NCBI RefSeq assembly: GCF_000576635.1
Contig: NZ_AVFL01000036.1
Span: forward strand, 1 to 52,830
DNA from: Skermanella stibiiresistens SB22
GTDB taxonomy: Bacteria; Pseudomonadota; Alphaproteobacteria; Azospirillales; Azospirillaceae
Direction of reading: 5' to 3'
Length of the DNA: 52,830 nucleotides
How positions within the stretch are numbered: the first letter of the stretch is position 1; each line of letters begins with the position of its first letter. A program made the translations under genes and the position numbers. Below the pieces are notes generated by a model. That model did no database searches and was not told the origin of the DNA. It saw only the letters and a list, made by a program, of their open reading frames with translations. Below, piece after piece: positions 14,962 to 23,777 of the stretch.

Positions 14962-14985
14962 CAAGAACTCTCCGGGGAAAGCATC

Positions 14986-15732
14986 ATGTCTCAGTCGCTT
15001 AAGGACCTCAGGGGAACCCAGGCTTGGGATGATCAGAACTTGGCGCTGCGGTTCTGGCCGCTGGTGGAGCGGATCGCCGCCGTTGCGCTGAAGGCGGGCG
15101 GGGAAGCGGCGCGGGACGCGGTCGGCGCGCTGGCGCTGGCGCTGGGCGAGGACGCCGAAAGGGGCGGTCATGAGCGCGGGGCCGGGCTGGGGTCCGTGCC
15201 GATCCGGATGCAGTCCGAAGCGCTGCCGGTTGGGTACGCGGCGCATCGGGCCGAGGCGCTGCTCGGCAATCCCGGACGTGGGGACGGGTGGCCGGTCAAC
15301 GGCCTGTTTTCGAGCGGGAAGATCGGGGCGGAGGAGCTGCGGGCGGCGACATTGATCCGTGCGGCGGCGGAGATCGGGACTGGCGCGGGTCGGATCTCCG
15401 CCATGGATTACGGCAAGGTCCGGGTCGACGGCGGCAAGCTGTGGTCGGGTCACCTGTCGGGGCTGGCGGATGGCGCCGACATGTCCGCGCTGACGCGCTG
15501 GATCCAGGCGATGGACGCGCGGGCGGGGTTGCGGGAGGTCAAGGGCTCGCACATGACCGTGAGCGCGCTGGACTTGGTCACCCACGTCGTCGTGCTGTCG
15601 GACAGCACGCGGGCGCTGGATCGGCGCGTTGGTCTCCGGAATGGCAAGACCGCTGATATGGTCGCGGTTGCGTTGAAACTCTTCGTCAGCAGGAACTGGA
15701 AAAAGGAGGATCCTCACCCCAAAGACCCTTGA
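14986..15732 (+). CDS. Phage hypothetical protein, possibly a late regulator
   Basis: This is a 248-residue protein starting at ATG 14986. It has an Ala-rich helical N-terminus, a middle segment ATLIRAAAEIGTGAGRISAM, then DYGKVRVDGG, and a C-terminal half (SALDLVTHVVVLSDSTRALD) whose order recalls alphaproteobacterial phage proteins annotated as late-regulation or DUF6456-like. I am not sure of that assignment. It is the last gene before the non-coding gap and the late (packaging) operon, a usual place for a late activator or antiterminator. Confidence 0.55.
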   Translation: MSQSLKDLRGTQAWDDQNLALRFWPLVERIAAVALKAGGEAARDAVGALALALGEDAERGGHERGAGLGSVPIRMQSEALPVGYAAHRAEALLGNPGRGDGWPVNGLFSSGKIGAEELRAATLIRAAAEIGTGAGRISAMDYGKVRVDGGKLWSGHLSGLADGADMSALTRWIQAMDARAGLREVKGSHMTVSALDLVTHVVVLSDSTRALDRRVGLRNGKTADMVAVALKLFVSRNWKKEDPHPKDP

Positions 15733-16072
15733 CGGTTGGGGACGGGTCTGCGTACTGTCCCCGCATGATTGGCATAGTTGGGCTCGGCGGATGACTTCCG
15801 CCGGGCCCAACGCGTTTCGGGGGTTCGGTTCCGGTGGCTGGGGTGCGGGCGGCGGTGGTGGGAGAGGTCGAGGCGCGGGCTCCGCATGCCCTCGCGCTCA
15901 CCTCGCCGCCGCATCCTCCGGCAATCACCCTGGCTCTTGGGCGTCACGGGTCCTTCCCGGCCAAAATCCGTATACGGTCGGCAAGGGCGTTCTGTATCGG
16001 TCGTACCGGGCCGAAAATTTGATGCAACAGACGTTGCCCTAGCAACGATCCGAGCAACAGACAGCAACAAGC
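15733..16072. other. Non-coding gap between early and late operons
   Basis: No convincing gene is present. It contains the strong hairpin at 15777-15811, a weaker inverted repeat GGGGAC/GTCCCC (15738-15762) and a cluster of GCAAC boxes at 16022-16087. The late promoter and possibly the packaging site probably lie here. Confidence 0.5.
15777..15811 (+). terminator. 14-bp-stem hairpin, terminator-like
   Basis: GTTGGGCTCGGCGG pairs with CCGCCGGGCCCAAC (one T-G wobble) around the loop ATGACTT. It follows the last early gene by 45 bases. No clear U-run follows (gcgtttcggg), so it may be a pause, terminator or antitermination structure rather than a classical intrinsic terminator. Confidence 0.5.
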
Positions 16073-16087
16073 ATGCAACAGACGTTG
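16022..16087 (+). repeat. GCAAC-box cluster with 15-bp direct repeat at the terS start
   Basis: ATGCAACAGACGTTG occurs at 16022-16036 and again at 16073-16087, where it forms the start of the small-terminase gene. Between them further GCAAC boxes occur at 16042, 16054 and 16063, and GTTGC at 16033 forms a small hairpin with GCAAC at 16042. Such boxes next to terS are candidates for the terminase recognition site (cos/pac) or an operator. Confidence 0.45.
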
Positions 16088-16747
16088 GACATAGCCGCGA
16101 CCGGGAGACCCGGCCGCGATGTGAACCTTGTGACCGTGTCACAGGCTGCCGAGCTGCTTGGCGTCAACAAGTCGACGGTGTCCCGGCAGGTTGGCCGCCT
16201 CTATCCGAACCGAGGCACCGAGAAGCGTCCGCTCATTGACATCAACGAGGCCAGGACCGCCCGCTCCGCGAACCTCAACCCGGCCATGCGTCGAGTCGAC
16301 GCTATCGAAACCTCCCCCAGATCGGTAGCCGTCACCTTCGAGGAAGATCCTCCGCGAGTGGCACCAACCGCCACCGCCGCCCCTGCCGGCTCCCTGGATT
16401 GCGTCCCCGTCGCCACCCTCGCCCAGTGGCAGACCGAGAAGGTGAAGGAGCAGGCGCTCCTCGCCCGGGCCCAGCGCGAGGAGAAAGCCGGCCTCCTGGT
16501 CGAGCGCCAACTGGTCGACGAAACCGCGTTCGAGTTTGGCCGCATGCTGGCCGACTACCTGGGCCATCTGGCGAGCGACCTCTCGGTCACGCTGGCGAGC
16601 ATGCTGGAGCCGCGCGAGATCGCGCTCTACCTCGATCAGCGCTTCCGCCAGATGCAGGAGCGCCTCGCCGCCGAGTTGGAGCGCCGCCTCGGCGCCAGCC
16701 CCGAAGCGAGCGCCGCCGAGGAGGAGCTACCCAGTGCGGCCGAATAG
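16073..16747 (+). CDS. Terminase small subunit (Nu1-like)
   Basis: This 224-residue protein starts at ATG 16073. Residues about 20-60 are a winged helix-turn-helix (LVTVSQAAELLGVNKSTVSR) as in lambda Nu1. A Pro/Ala linker follows, then a long helical region (about 115-215; EKVKEQALLARAQREEKAGL) that in this class binds the large subunit and oligomerises. Small terminases recognise the packaging site and load the motor. The gene overlaps the large-subunit start by 14 bp, and GCAAC boxes lie immediately upstream. Confidence 0.8.
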   Translation: MQQTLDIAATGRPGRDVNLVTVSQAAELLGVNKSTVSRQVGRLYPNRGTEKRPLIDINEARTARSANLNPAMRRVDAIETSPRSVAVTFEEDPPRVAPTATAAPAGSLDCVPVATLAQWQTEKVKEQALLARAQREEKAGLLVERQLVDETAFEFGRMLADYLGHLASDLSVTLASMLEPREIALYLDQRFRQMQERLAAELERRLGASPEASAAEEELPSAAE

Positions 16748-18845
16748 CGCCAGCGCGCTGCCGGGCTTGGCCAACGGCGCCACCGTGTTCGCGGCCTCGC
16801 TCGCCCGTGGCTTGCGCCCGCCTCCACGCGTGACGGTCAGCCAGTGGGCTGCCGACAAGCGCATCGTTGGAGCCGAGAGCGGAAGCCCGCATCCGGGTCC
16901 GTGGGACAATGACCGGGTGCCGCACTTGGTCGAGCCGATGGATTGTCTCAGCTTCAGCGATCCGAGTACGCACATCGTGATCCTCGGACCCGCGCAATCG
17001 GCCAAATCGGAGGGCGGGGTCAACCTGGTTGGCTACGTCATCGATGTCGAGCCAGCGCCAGTCTTGATCGTCCTGCCGTCGTTGGACGAAGGGAAGAAGT
17101 ACAACAAGACGAAGCTCCAGCCGACGATCGACGAAACCCCGTCGCTCCGCGACAAAGTCCGCGATGACAAGTCGAGGGATGCGACCGGCTCCACCGCCTT
17201 GATGAAGCGGTACCGAGGTGGTTTCTGCATCGTCACCGGCGCCAACAGCTCCAAAGGCCTACAAATGATCTCCGCGCGGGTCCTGATCCGCGAAGAGATC
17301 TCGGAATGGCCGTTCGACGTGGACGGACGCGGCGACCCCATGGACCTGTCCGAGGACCGGCTGACCGCGTGGCGCCAGCGGGGCGTCAAGATCTTGGACG
17401 TCTCGACCCCGGGATTGGCCGGCTATTGCCGAATCTCCGCGAACGAGGCGAAGGGCGACCGCCGCCGCCGTTACCTGCCGTGCCCGGCGTGCGGCTGGTA
17501 CCAGCAGCTCGAATGGCGCCGCCTGCGCTATCTCGACGAGGACGGCCGCCGGGTCCCCGCTCATTTCCGGTGCCAGCACTGCGACGGCAGGATCGAGCAC
17601 CACCACAAGCTGGCGATGAACCGCGCTGGCGTCTGGCTGCCGACCTACGTCGATGACGATGCCGTCAACGACAACCCAGCGCCGCCGGCCTGCATCGCTC
17701 CCGAGATGATCGACGTCTGGCGCGGCCGCTCTCCCCGTGGCCGTCAACCCTCCTATGCGTTCTGGGCGGTCATCAACCCATTCACGTCGTGGGAGGACCT
17801 GGTCAAGGATTACCTCGACCGTAAGGACACCCCGTCCAAGCTGAAAACCTTCACCCAGCAAAAACTCGCCGAGCCCTGGGAGGAGACCGTCGACGTCCCC
17901 GAGGCCCAGCTGCTGGTCAAGGTCACCGCCGATTTCCCGGTGCGGCGCCTCCCCCCGGGCGCGGCCATCCTGACCGGCATGTGCGACGTCCAAGGCGACC
18001 GGCTCGAATGGTCCGTATACGCCTGGGGACCGTACATGAGCGGCTGGGAAATCGACTGGGGCGTCATCCCCGGCGACACGACGCTGCCGGGCGTCTGGGA
18101 AAAGCTCTGGCAGGTCGTGCGCCGCCAGTATCCCAACGCCGCCGGCAAGCTCTGGCCCGTCGACGCCTTCGGCATCGACAGCGGCTACAACTCCAACCAG
18201 GTCTACATGTTCAGCCGCAAGGCGGCGCACCTGTACGCGACGGACGGTCGCGCCGGCGCGCTCCGGCCGGCACTGGGCGCCGCCAGCCCGGTGGACGTGT
18301 CGATCGCCGGCAAGACCCTGAAGGGCGGCGCCCAGATCTGGCCGATCGGCACCCACCCGATGAAGGCGGAGGTCTACGGCGCGCTTGGCCTCACGCTCGC
18401 CGGCGCCGACGAACACGGCGCCTTCAGGCCCGGCGCCCTGATCTACTCCAAGCTCCGTACGATCGAGCATTTCGAGCAGCTGACCGCCGAGCATCTGGTC
18501 AAGTCCGAAACCGACAACCGGACATCCTGGCAAAAGCGCAAGGCCAACCAGCCGAACGAAGCGCTCGACATCGCCGTCGGCGCCCGCGCGCTCGCGTACC
18601 ATGTCGGCGCCGGCTGGCTCGACGACGCCGGCTGGCGGCAGCTCATGACCGCGCGCCAAGCCCCGCCGCCGGCGGGCCATGCCGACCTGTTCAGCACGGC
18701 GTTGGCGGCCCCCTCGATGGAACCGTCGCCCGGCGCGAACGCCGTTCGCCCCGAAGACGCGCCGGCCGCGGAACCGGCACCGCCAGCGCCGGCCCCTGCC
18801 GCCACGCCGCTCTCCAACCCTCTGTTGGCCCTCGCCAACCTCTGA
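16734..18845 (+). CDS. Terminase large subunit (GpA family)
   Basis: I choose GTG 16734 (703 residues) because GAGGAG lies about 8 bases upstream. The ATPase part has a Walker A variant ILGPAQSAKSEG near residue 83 and an acidic Walker B position LIREEISEWP near 185. A zinc-ribbon-like insertion CPACG...CQHC lies at about 250-283. The nuclease half starts near 415 (GMCDVQGDRLEWSVYAWG) with the acidic motif VDAFGIDSGYNS near 475. These match the lambda gpA-type packaging motor that cuts concatemers and pumps DNA into the capsid. The C-terminal ~60 residues are a Pro/Ala tail containing palindrome 18735. Confidence 0.93.
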   Translation: MRPNSASALPGLANGATVFAASLARGLRPPPRVTVSQWAADKRIVGAESGSPHPGPWDNDRVPHLVEPMDCLSFSDPSTHIVILGPAQSAKSEGGVNLVGYVIDVEPAPVLIVLPSLDEGKKYNKTKLQPTIDETPSLRDKVRDDKSRDATGSTALMKRYRGGFCIVTGANSSKGLQMISARVLIREEISEWPFDVDGRGDPMDLSEDRLTAWRQRGVKILDVSTPGLAGYCRISANEAKGDRRRRYLPCPACGWYQQLEWRRLRYLDEDGRRVPAHFRCQHCDGRIEHHHKLAMNRAGVWLPTYVDDDAVNDNPAPPACIAPEMIDVWRGRSPRGRQPSYAFWAVINPFTSWEDLVKDYLDRKDTPSKLKTFTQQKLAEPWEETVDVPEAQLLVKVTADFPVRRLPPGAAILTGMCDVQGDRLEWSVYAWGPYMSGWEIDWGVIPGDTTLPGVWEKLWQVVRRQYPNAAGKLWPVDAFGIDSGYNSNQVYMFSRKAAHLYATDGRAGALRPALGAASPVDVSIAGKTLKGGAQIWPIGTHPMKAEVYGALGLTLAGADEHGAFRPGALIYSKLRTIEHFEQLTAEHLVKSETDNRTSWQKRKANQPNEALDIAVGARALAYHVGAGWLDDAGWRQLMTARQAPPPAGHADLFSTALAAPSMEPSPGANAVRPEDAPAAEPAPPAPAPAATPLSNPLLALANL
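18735..18749. repeat. Dispersed palindrome, copy 5 (15/15)
   Basis: GCGAACGCCGTTCGC inside the disordered tail-coding part of the terminase gene. Confidence 0.85.
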
Positions 18846-18860
18846 GGCCCTGAGGATCCA

Positions 18861-19079
18861 ATGACCGACGAAACGACCCTGCGCCGCCGCCTCACCGAGG
18901 CGGAGGACGCCTTGCACCGCCTGACCATCGGCAAGTCGGTCACCGTGGCCAGCGGCGACGGCAGCAGCATCACCTACGCGCCGGCCCAGTCCGCCCAGCT
19001 GCGCCTCCATATCGCCGAGCTGAAGATCAAGCTCGGCGAGTGCGCCGGCTACGCCCCCGCCATGCCCCGGTTCTTCTGA
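18861..19079 (+). CDS. gpW-like head-tail joining protein
   Basis: This 72-residue protein starts at ATG 18861. The pattern LRRRLTEAEDALHRLTIGKS, then SITYAPAQSAQLRLHIAELK is that of lambda gpW, a short helix-hairpin-helix protein that plugs the portal after packaging. Length and position between terL and portal fit. Its stop and the portal start share TGATG. Confidence 0.88.
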   Translation: MTDETTLRRRLTEAEDALHRLTIGKSVTVASGDGSSITYAPAQSAQLRLHIAELKIKLGECAGYAPAMPRFF

Positions 19080-20686
19080 TGCTGAACCCCTCGCCCATCC
19101 TCGACGTCTCCGGCCGCCCGATGCCGCGCGCGTCGGCCGCCTCCGGCGCGACCTCGGCCTATCAGGCGGCCGAGCGCTACGCGTCCGAGTTGGCTGGCTG
19201 GATGCCGACGCTCGCCTCCGCCGACGCCGACCTCCTCCCCGAGCGCGACACGATCGTCGCCCGGTTTCGCGACCTCGCGCGCAATGACGGTTGGGTCAAG
19301 GGCCTGCTCAAGCGGGAGCGCGACGCCGTCGTCGGGGGTGGCCTGATCCTGCAATCCCGCCCCGACTATCGGGCGCTCGGCCTCAGCCATGCCCAGGCCA
19401 CGGAAGTGGCGACCCAGATCGAGGCGGCGTGGCGCCAGTGGGCCGACGATCCGCTGATGCGGTCCGACGTCGCGCGGCGCCGCACCTTCGGCGGTCTCCA
19501 GCGCCTCGCCTATGGTCATTGGCAGACCGATGGCGAGGCGCTGGCCGTCCTGCATTGGCGCCCGGACGCTGGCGGCCCCTGGGCCACGACGTTGCGGATC
19601 GTCGACCCGGATCGCCTGTCCAATCCGCACGAGGCTTGCGACACGGACCGGATCCGGGCCGGTGTCGAGCAGTCCGAGGACAGCGCGCCGATCGCCTATC
19701 ACATCCGCGTGCGCCACCGCATGGACCTGTGGGGCACCTCGCGGGCCGACGCCTATCGCTGGGAGCGGCTGGAGCGCGAAACCGCCTGGGGCCGACCCAT
19801 CGTGATCCACCATTTCGAGGGGGACCGAGCCGAACAGAGCCGGGGCGTCCCCTCGGCCGCCGTGATCAAAGCCGTCAAAATGCTGTCGCACGGCGCGGAC
19901 CTGGAGCTGCAAGCCTTCATCATCAACGCGGTTTTCGCCGCCTTCATCGAATCACCGATGGATCCCACTCTCCTGGATCAACGTCTCGGCCTCGGCGACA
20001 TGACGAAGGGCTACCAAGCGCAACGCGCGGAATATCACGCGTCAGCCAACATGCGCTTCAATGGCGTCAAGATCCCCAAGCTGTTCCCCGGCGAGCGATT
20101 CCAGCTCAACGCCGCCCAGCGCCCCGCCGCCGGCTTCGGCCCCTTCATGGGCCATTTCCTCCAGCACCTCGCGGCTGGCACCGGCCAGACGTACATGCAG
20201 GTCAGCCAAGACTGGAGCCAAGCCAACTACAGCAGCGCCCGCGCGGCGCTGCTCGACGTGTGGAAGGGCCTGGTGGTCAATCGCGCCTCCTTCATCACGG
20301 GGTTCGTCCAGCCGGTCTATCTGGCCTGGCTCGAGGAGGCGATCGACGCCGGCGCCGTCACCCTGCCGCCCAACGCGCCGTCGCTCTACGACATGCCGGC
20401 CGCGTGGGTCCGTGCCCGCTGGATCGGGCCAGGACGTGGCTACATCGACCCGGTCAAGGAAACCCTCGCCGCTCAGATGCGGATGGAGGCGGGTCTCTCC
20501 ACCCTCGAAGCGGAAGCGGCCGAGCAGGGCCTCGACTGGCAGGAGGTGCTGGAGCAGCGCCGGCGCGAGCTGGACGAGACCGACCGCCTCAACCTGCCGC
20601 GCCCGGCCTGGGCCACCGCCGACCTGGTCGCGGCGACGGCCACGTCGCCGACCGACGGCAACCAGCAGCAGGAAAAATCCAAGTGA
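19079..20686 (+). CDS. Portal protein (lambda gpB type)
   Basis: This is a 535-residue protein starting at ATG 19079. It shows the hallmarks of lambda-type portals: an N-terminal helix pair with ERDTIVARFRDLARNDGWVK, VVGGGLILQSRPD, the YGHWQTDGEALAVLHW core, IVDPDRLSNP, and a C-terminal Tyr/Ser-rich clip region (SQDWSQANYSSARAALLDVW). Portals form a dodecameric ring at one capsid vertex through which DNA enters. The gene overlaps the protease start (GTGA). Confidence 0.93.
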   Translation: MLNPSPILDVSGRPMPRASAASGATSAYQAAERYASELAGWMPTLASADADLLPERDTIVARFRDLARNDGWVKGLLKRERDAVVGGGLILQSRPDYRALGLSHAQATEVATQIEAAWRQWADDPLMRSDVARRRTFGGLQRLAYGHWQTDGEALAVLHWRPDAGGPWATTLRIVDPDRLSNPHEACDTDRIRAGVEQSEDSAPIAYHIRVRHRMDLWGTSRADAYRWERLERETAWGRPIVIHHFEGDRAEQSRGVPSAAVIKAVKMLSHGADLELQAFIINAVFAAFIESPMDPTLLDQRLGLGDMTKGYQAQRAEYHASANMRFNGVKIPKLFPGERFQLNAAQRPAAGFGPFMGHFLQHLAAGTGQTYMQVSQDWSQANYSSARAALLDVWKGLVVNRASFITGFVQPVYLAWLEEAIDAGAVTLPPNAPSLYDMPAAWVRARWIGPGRGYIDPVKETLAAQMRMEAGLSTLEAEAAEQGLDWQEVLEQRRRELDETDRLNLPRPAWATADLVAATATSPTDGNQQQEKSK

Positions 20687-21528
20687 CCATCCCCCTGATC
20701 ACCGGGCCGCTCCCGGCGCTGGTCGACCCGCGCCACGCCGCCGCGATGTCCGACACCCTCGCCCGGATCGCCCAAGGCAAGCTCCCCGCGACCGCGCAGT
20801 GGATCGGCGACGCGGTCGAGCGCCGGACCCTCTACCCGGTCGAGCGCGGCGTCGCGGTGATCGCGGTCCACGGCCTGCTGGTGCCCTACCTCGACTATGT
20901 CGGCTGGCCATGGGCGACCGGCTACAACGTGCTCCGGCTCCAGTTGGAGCAAGCGTTCCAGGATCCGGAGATCCGGGGCGTCCTGCTGCACGTCAATTCC
21001 GGGGGCGGCTATGCCTCGGGGTGCTTCGATCTGGTCGACTGGATGGCGGTGGCGAAGGAACCCGCCGGCAAGCCGATCGCCGCCGTGGTCGACGACGCCT
21101 GCTACAGCGCCGCCTATGCCATCGCCAGCGCCGCCGACAGCATCGCCTGTCCGCGCGTCGGTGGCGTCGGCTCGATCGGTGTCGTCACGCTGCACCTCGA
21201 TGTCAGCGCGGCGCTCGAAAAGCAAGGCTACAAGGTCACCGTCATCCGGGGCGGCGCCCATAAGACCGACGGCAACCCCTACGAGCCGCTGCCGCCCGAT
21301 GTCCTGGCCGATTTCACGGCCGAGGTCGAGGACCTGCGCACTCTGTTCATCTCCACCGTCGCGCGCAACCGCGCCTCGCTGGGCCTGACCGAGGAGATCG
21401 CCGGGGCGACCGAGGCCCGCGCCTACAGCGGCCCCACCCGCTTGGCCGAGGCCCTCCGCCTCCGCCTCGCCGACGCAGTGGCATCGCCCGATGTCGCCGC
21501 CACCGCCTTCATCAACCACTGCAACTGA
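20683..21528 (+). CDS. S49 (SppA-like) head maturation protease
   Basis: This is a 281-residue protein starting at GTG 20683. It has the ClpP/SppA fold of lambda protein C: RGVLLHVNSGGGYASGCFDL, the nucleophile region DDACYSAAYAIASAAD (Ser142), and the VGSIGVVTLHLDVSAALEKQ helix followed by the conserved GAHKTDGNPYEPL that carries the general-base lysine. It cleaves the scaffold during prohead assembly. In lambda the scaffold is an in-frame internal product; here a separate acidic gene follows. Confidence 0.92.
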   Translation: MTIPLITGPLPALVDPRHAAAMSDTLARIAQGKLPATAQWIGDAVERRTLYPVERGVAVIAVHGLLVPYLDYVGWPWATGYNVLRLQLEQAFQDPEIRGVLLHVNSGGGYASGCFDLVDWMAVAKEPAGKPIAAVVDDACYSAAYAIASAADSIACPRVGGVGSIGVVTLHLDVSAALEKQGYKVTVIRGGAHKTDGNPYEPLPPDVLADFTAEVEDLRTLFISTVARNRASLGLTEEIAGATEARAYSGPTRLAEALRLRLADAVASPDVAATAFINHCN

Positions 21529-21538
21529 GGTCCCGACG

Positions 21539-22027
21539 ATGGGCAAGAGATTCAGCTTCGCCAACCTCCTCGGCCACAAGGCCGAAGAGGACAAGAAGGA
21601 AGACGAAACCGGCCAGGACGCCGGCGCCACGACGGATGGCGAGGAGGAGGACGAGACCTCCGACGACGACAAGGCCGAGGACGGCGAGGACGACGACACC
21701 GAGGAGGAGGAGAAGTCCACGCCGGCCGCGAAGGCCCGCACCGCCGAGCGCCAGCGGATCGGGCGGATCCTCTCCAGCCAAGCCGCCACGGGCCGCCTTG
21801 AGCAGGCGCTCCACCTGGCGCTCAACACCAGCCTATCGCCCATCCAGGCGATCGGCATCCTCAAGACCGCGCCTACCGCCCAGACGTCGACGAAGCCCAA
21901 GGGGTCGCCACTCGCCGACGCCATGTCCCGCCAGCCCAAGGTGTCGCTCGGCGCCGATGGCGACGGCGGCAAACTCGATGACGACGATCTCGCCAAGCAG
22001 ATCGCCGCGTCGGCCCGTCGCCGTTAA
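21539..22027 (+). CDS. Acidic putative scaffolding protein
   Basis: This is a 162-residue protein. ATG 21539 lies 10 bases after the protease stop. Residues 15-60 are extraordinarily acidic (runs of Glu/Asp), followed by a helical segment AERQRIGRILSSQAATGRLE and a basic C-terminus (AASARRR). Charge separation, helices and position right after the protease fit a scaffolding protein or a capsid-assembly peptide, the role played by lambda Nu3. This is inference from composition and order; there is no diagnostic motif. Confidence 0.65.
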   Translation: MGKRFSFANLLGHKAEEDKKEDETGQDAGATTDGEEEDETSDDDKAEDGEDDDTEEEEKSTPAAKARTAERQRIGRILSSQAATGRLEQALHLALNTSLSPIQAIGILKTAPTAQTSTKPKGSPLADAMSRQPKVSLGADGDGGKLDDDDLAKQIAASARRR

Positions 22028-22044
22028 CCGCAGGAACCGCAGCA

Positions 22045-22704
22045 ATGTCACTCGCATCCTACGAGAGCCGGGGGAGTTGGTCCCCCGACGACCTGATCGC
22101 CGGCGAATACCCGCGCGCCTCCGAGACGGTTACCATCGCGTCCGGCGCCGACTTGGTCGCCGGCTCGGTGCTCGGCCAGATCACCAAGGGCGCTGCCTCG
22201 GTCGCGGCCACCGGCGGCAACACCGGCAACGGTGTCCTGACCCTGGCCGCGACGCCGCTCGGCGCCAAGGCCAAGGTCGGCGCCTACGTGCTCCGCTGCA
22301 CTGTCGCGGCCGTCAACGGCGGTACCTTCGCGGTCACCGATCCGGACGGTTACCGCCTCGCCGACGCGACTGTCGGCGTCGCCTACGCCGGGCCGCACAT
22401 CAACTTCACCGTCGCCGACGGGTCCGCCGACTTCGCGGTGGGCGACACGATCACCGTCACCGTCGCCGCCGGGTCGGGCCAGTACCGGCTGGCGACCGCC
22501 GCCGCGCTCGACGGCTCCGCCGATCCGGTCACGATCTTGGCCTACGACGCCGCCGCCGCCACGGCGACGGTCCGCGCCGGGATCTATCTGACCGGCGAGT
22601 TCCGCGAGGGCCGCCTGACGCTCGGCGCCGGCCTGACCCTCGCCGCGATCCGCGCTCCCCTGGCGGCCCGCCACATCTTCCTGCGCAGAACCCTGGAGTC
22701 CTGA
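22045..22704 (+). CDS. Head decoration protein (gpD/HDPD-like) with inserted beta domain
   Basis: This 219-residue protein starts at ATG 22045. The N-terminal YPRASETVTIASGADLVAGS and the C-terminal YDAAAATATVRAGIYLTGEF follow the lambda gpD decoration fold. Between them lies an Ala/Gly/Thr-rich beta insertion of about 110 residues (GNGVLTLAATPLGAKAKVGA, NFTVADGSADFAVGDTITVT), often seen in alphaproteobacterial phages, making it about twice the length of gpD. Decoration proteins cap the trimer axes and stabilise the expanded head. Confidence 0.85.
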   Translation: MSLASYESRGSWSPDDLIAGEYPRASETVTIASGADLVAGSVLGQITKGAASVAATGGNTGNGVLTLAATPLGAKAKVGAYVLRCTVAAVNGGTFAVTDPDGYRLADATVGVAYAGPHINFTVADGSADFAVGDTITVTVAAGSGQYRLATAAALDGSADPVTILAYDAAAATATVRAGIYLTGEFREGRLTLGAGLTLAAIRAPLAARHIFLRRTLES

Positions 22705-22708
22705 TCCG

Positions 22709-23767
22709 ATGGCCGACCTGTTCAGCACCTCCTTCCTGTCCCGCGTGGTCGAGCACCTCGACCAGCCCGCCAGCTTCATCCTCGATACCTTCTTCCCGAG
22801 CGAGCAAACGTCCGACGGCGCCGAGGAGATCGCCTTCGACATCGACAAGAGCAAGCCGCGCCTGACGCCGTTCGTCCACCCGACGCGCGCCGGCCGCGTG
22901 GTCGAGGGCCAGGGCTACGAGTCGAAGTCGTTCCGCCCGGCCTACGCGAAGGACAAGCGCCGGTTCGATCCGCGCGCGCCGCTCAAGCGCGCGATCGGCG
23001 AGCAGATCGGCGGCGTCCTCACGCCGATGCAGCGGCGGCAGCGCCAGATCGGCCAGGCGCTGGCCGACCAGTTGACCATGCTGACCCGGCGCGAGGAGGC
23101 GATGGCGGCCGAGGCCCTGACCACCGGCAAGGTCACCGTCAAGGGCGAGGATTATCCGACCGTGGTGGTCGATTTCGGCCGTGACGCCGCGCTGACCAGC
23201 AGCCTCGCGGACGGCCAGCGCTGGGGGCAGGAAGGCGTCAAGGCGCTGGACACCATCGAGGAGACCTCGGCGCTGATCCAGAGCAAGTCCGGCGCCGTCG
23301 CCCGCACCGTCGTGCTCGACCCGCTGGCCTGGCGCCTGATGCGCAACGACCCGCAGATCGAGAAGTACCTGGACCTGCGCCGGGTGGAACGTGTCAGCCT
23401 GGACGTAAGCCCCATGGCCCGCGGCCAGGGGAAGGACAAGGCCCGCTATGTCGGCTCGGTCGGCGACTTCGACATCTGGGTCTACCAGGACGTCTATGTG
23501 GACGAGAACGACGCCGGCGTGCTGACCGAATACAAGATGCTGCCGGACTTCAGCATGACGCTGGCCAGCGCCAGCCAGCTCGAAGGCGTCCGGGCCTACG
23601 GCGCCATCCACGACGAGGAGGCGGACTTCATGGCCGCACGCTACTTCACGAAGTCGTGGCTGGAAAAGGACCCCGCCGTCCGCTGGCTGCTGCTCCAGTC
23701 CGCGCCCCTCGTGTTCCCCTACCGCCCCAACGCGTCGGCCTGCGTGACCGTCGCCGCGGCGCCCTGA
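22709..23767 (+). CDS. Major capsid protein (gpE family)
   Basis: This is a 352-residue protein starting at ATG 22709. The opening ADLFSTSFLSRVVEHL and FLPS-like FILDTFFPS, followed by EEIAFDIDKSKPRLTPFVHP, are characteristic of the lambda gpE (HK97-fold) capsid family. The long helix region QALADQLTMLTRREEAMAAE, the DFDIWVYQDVYVDE strand and the C-terminal P-loop-like end also match. Length is typical. It follows decoration protein D directly, as in lambda. Confidence 0.95.
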   Translation: MADLFSTSFLSRVVEHLDQPASFILDTFFPSEQTSDGAEEIAFDIDKSKPRLTPFVHPTRAGRVVEGQGYESKSFRPAYAKDKRRFDPRAPLKRAIGEQIGGVLTPMQRRQRQIGQALADQLTMLTRREEAMAAEALTTGKVTVKGEDYPTVVVDFGRDAALTSSLADGQRWGQEGVKALDTIEETSALIQSKSGAVARTVVLDPLAWRLMRNDPQIEKYLDLRRVERVSLDVSPMARGQGKDKARYVGSVGDFDIWVYQDVYVDENDAGVLTEYKMLPDFSMTLASASQLEGVRAYGAIHDEEADFMAARYFTKSWLEKDPAVRWLLLQSAPLVFPYRPNASACVTVAAAP

Positions 23768-23777
23768 GGTCCACTCC

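Noticed and set aside
15791-16042. Short plus-strand frame with Gly-rich N-terminus
   Set aside because: It starts in the loop of the hairpin, has no ribosome site and low-complexity Gly/Arg sequence; treated as non-coding.
17259-19010. Long minus-strand open frame (583 codons)
   Set aside because: Antisense of the large terminase; long shadow frames are expected at this GC content.
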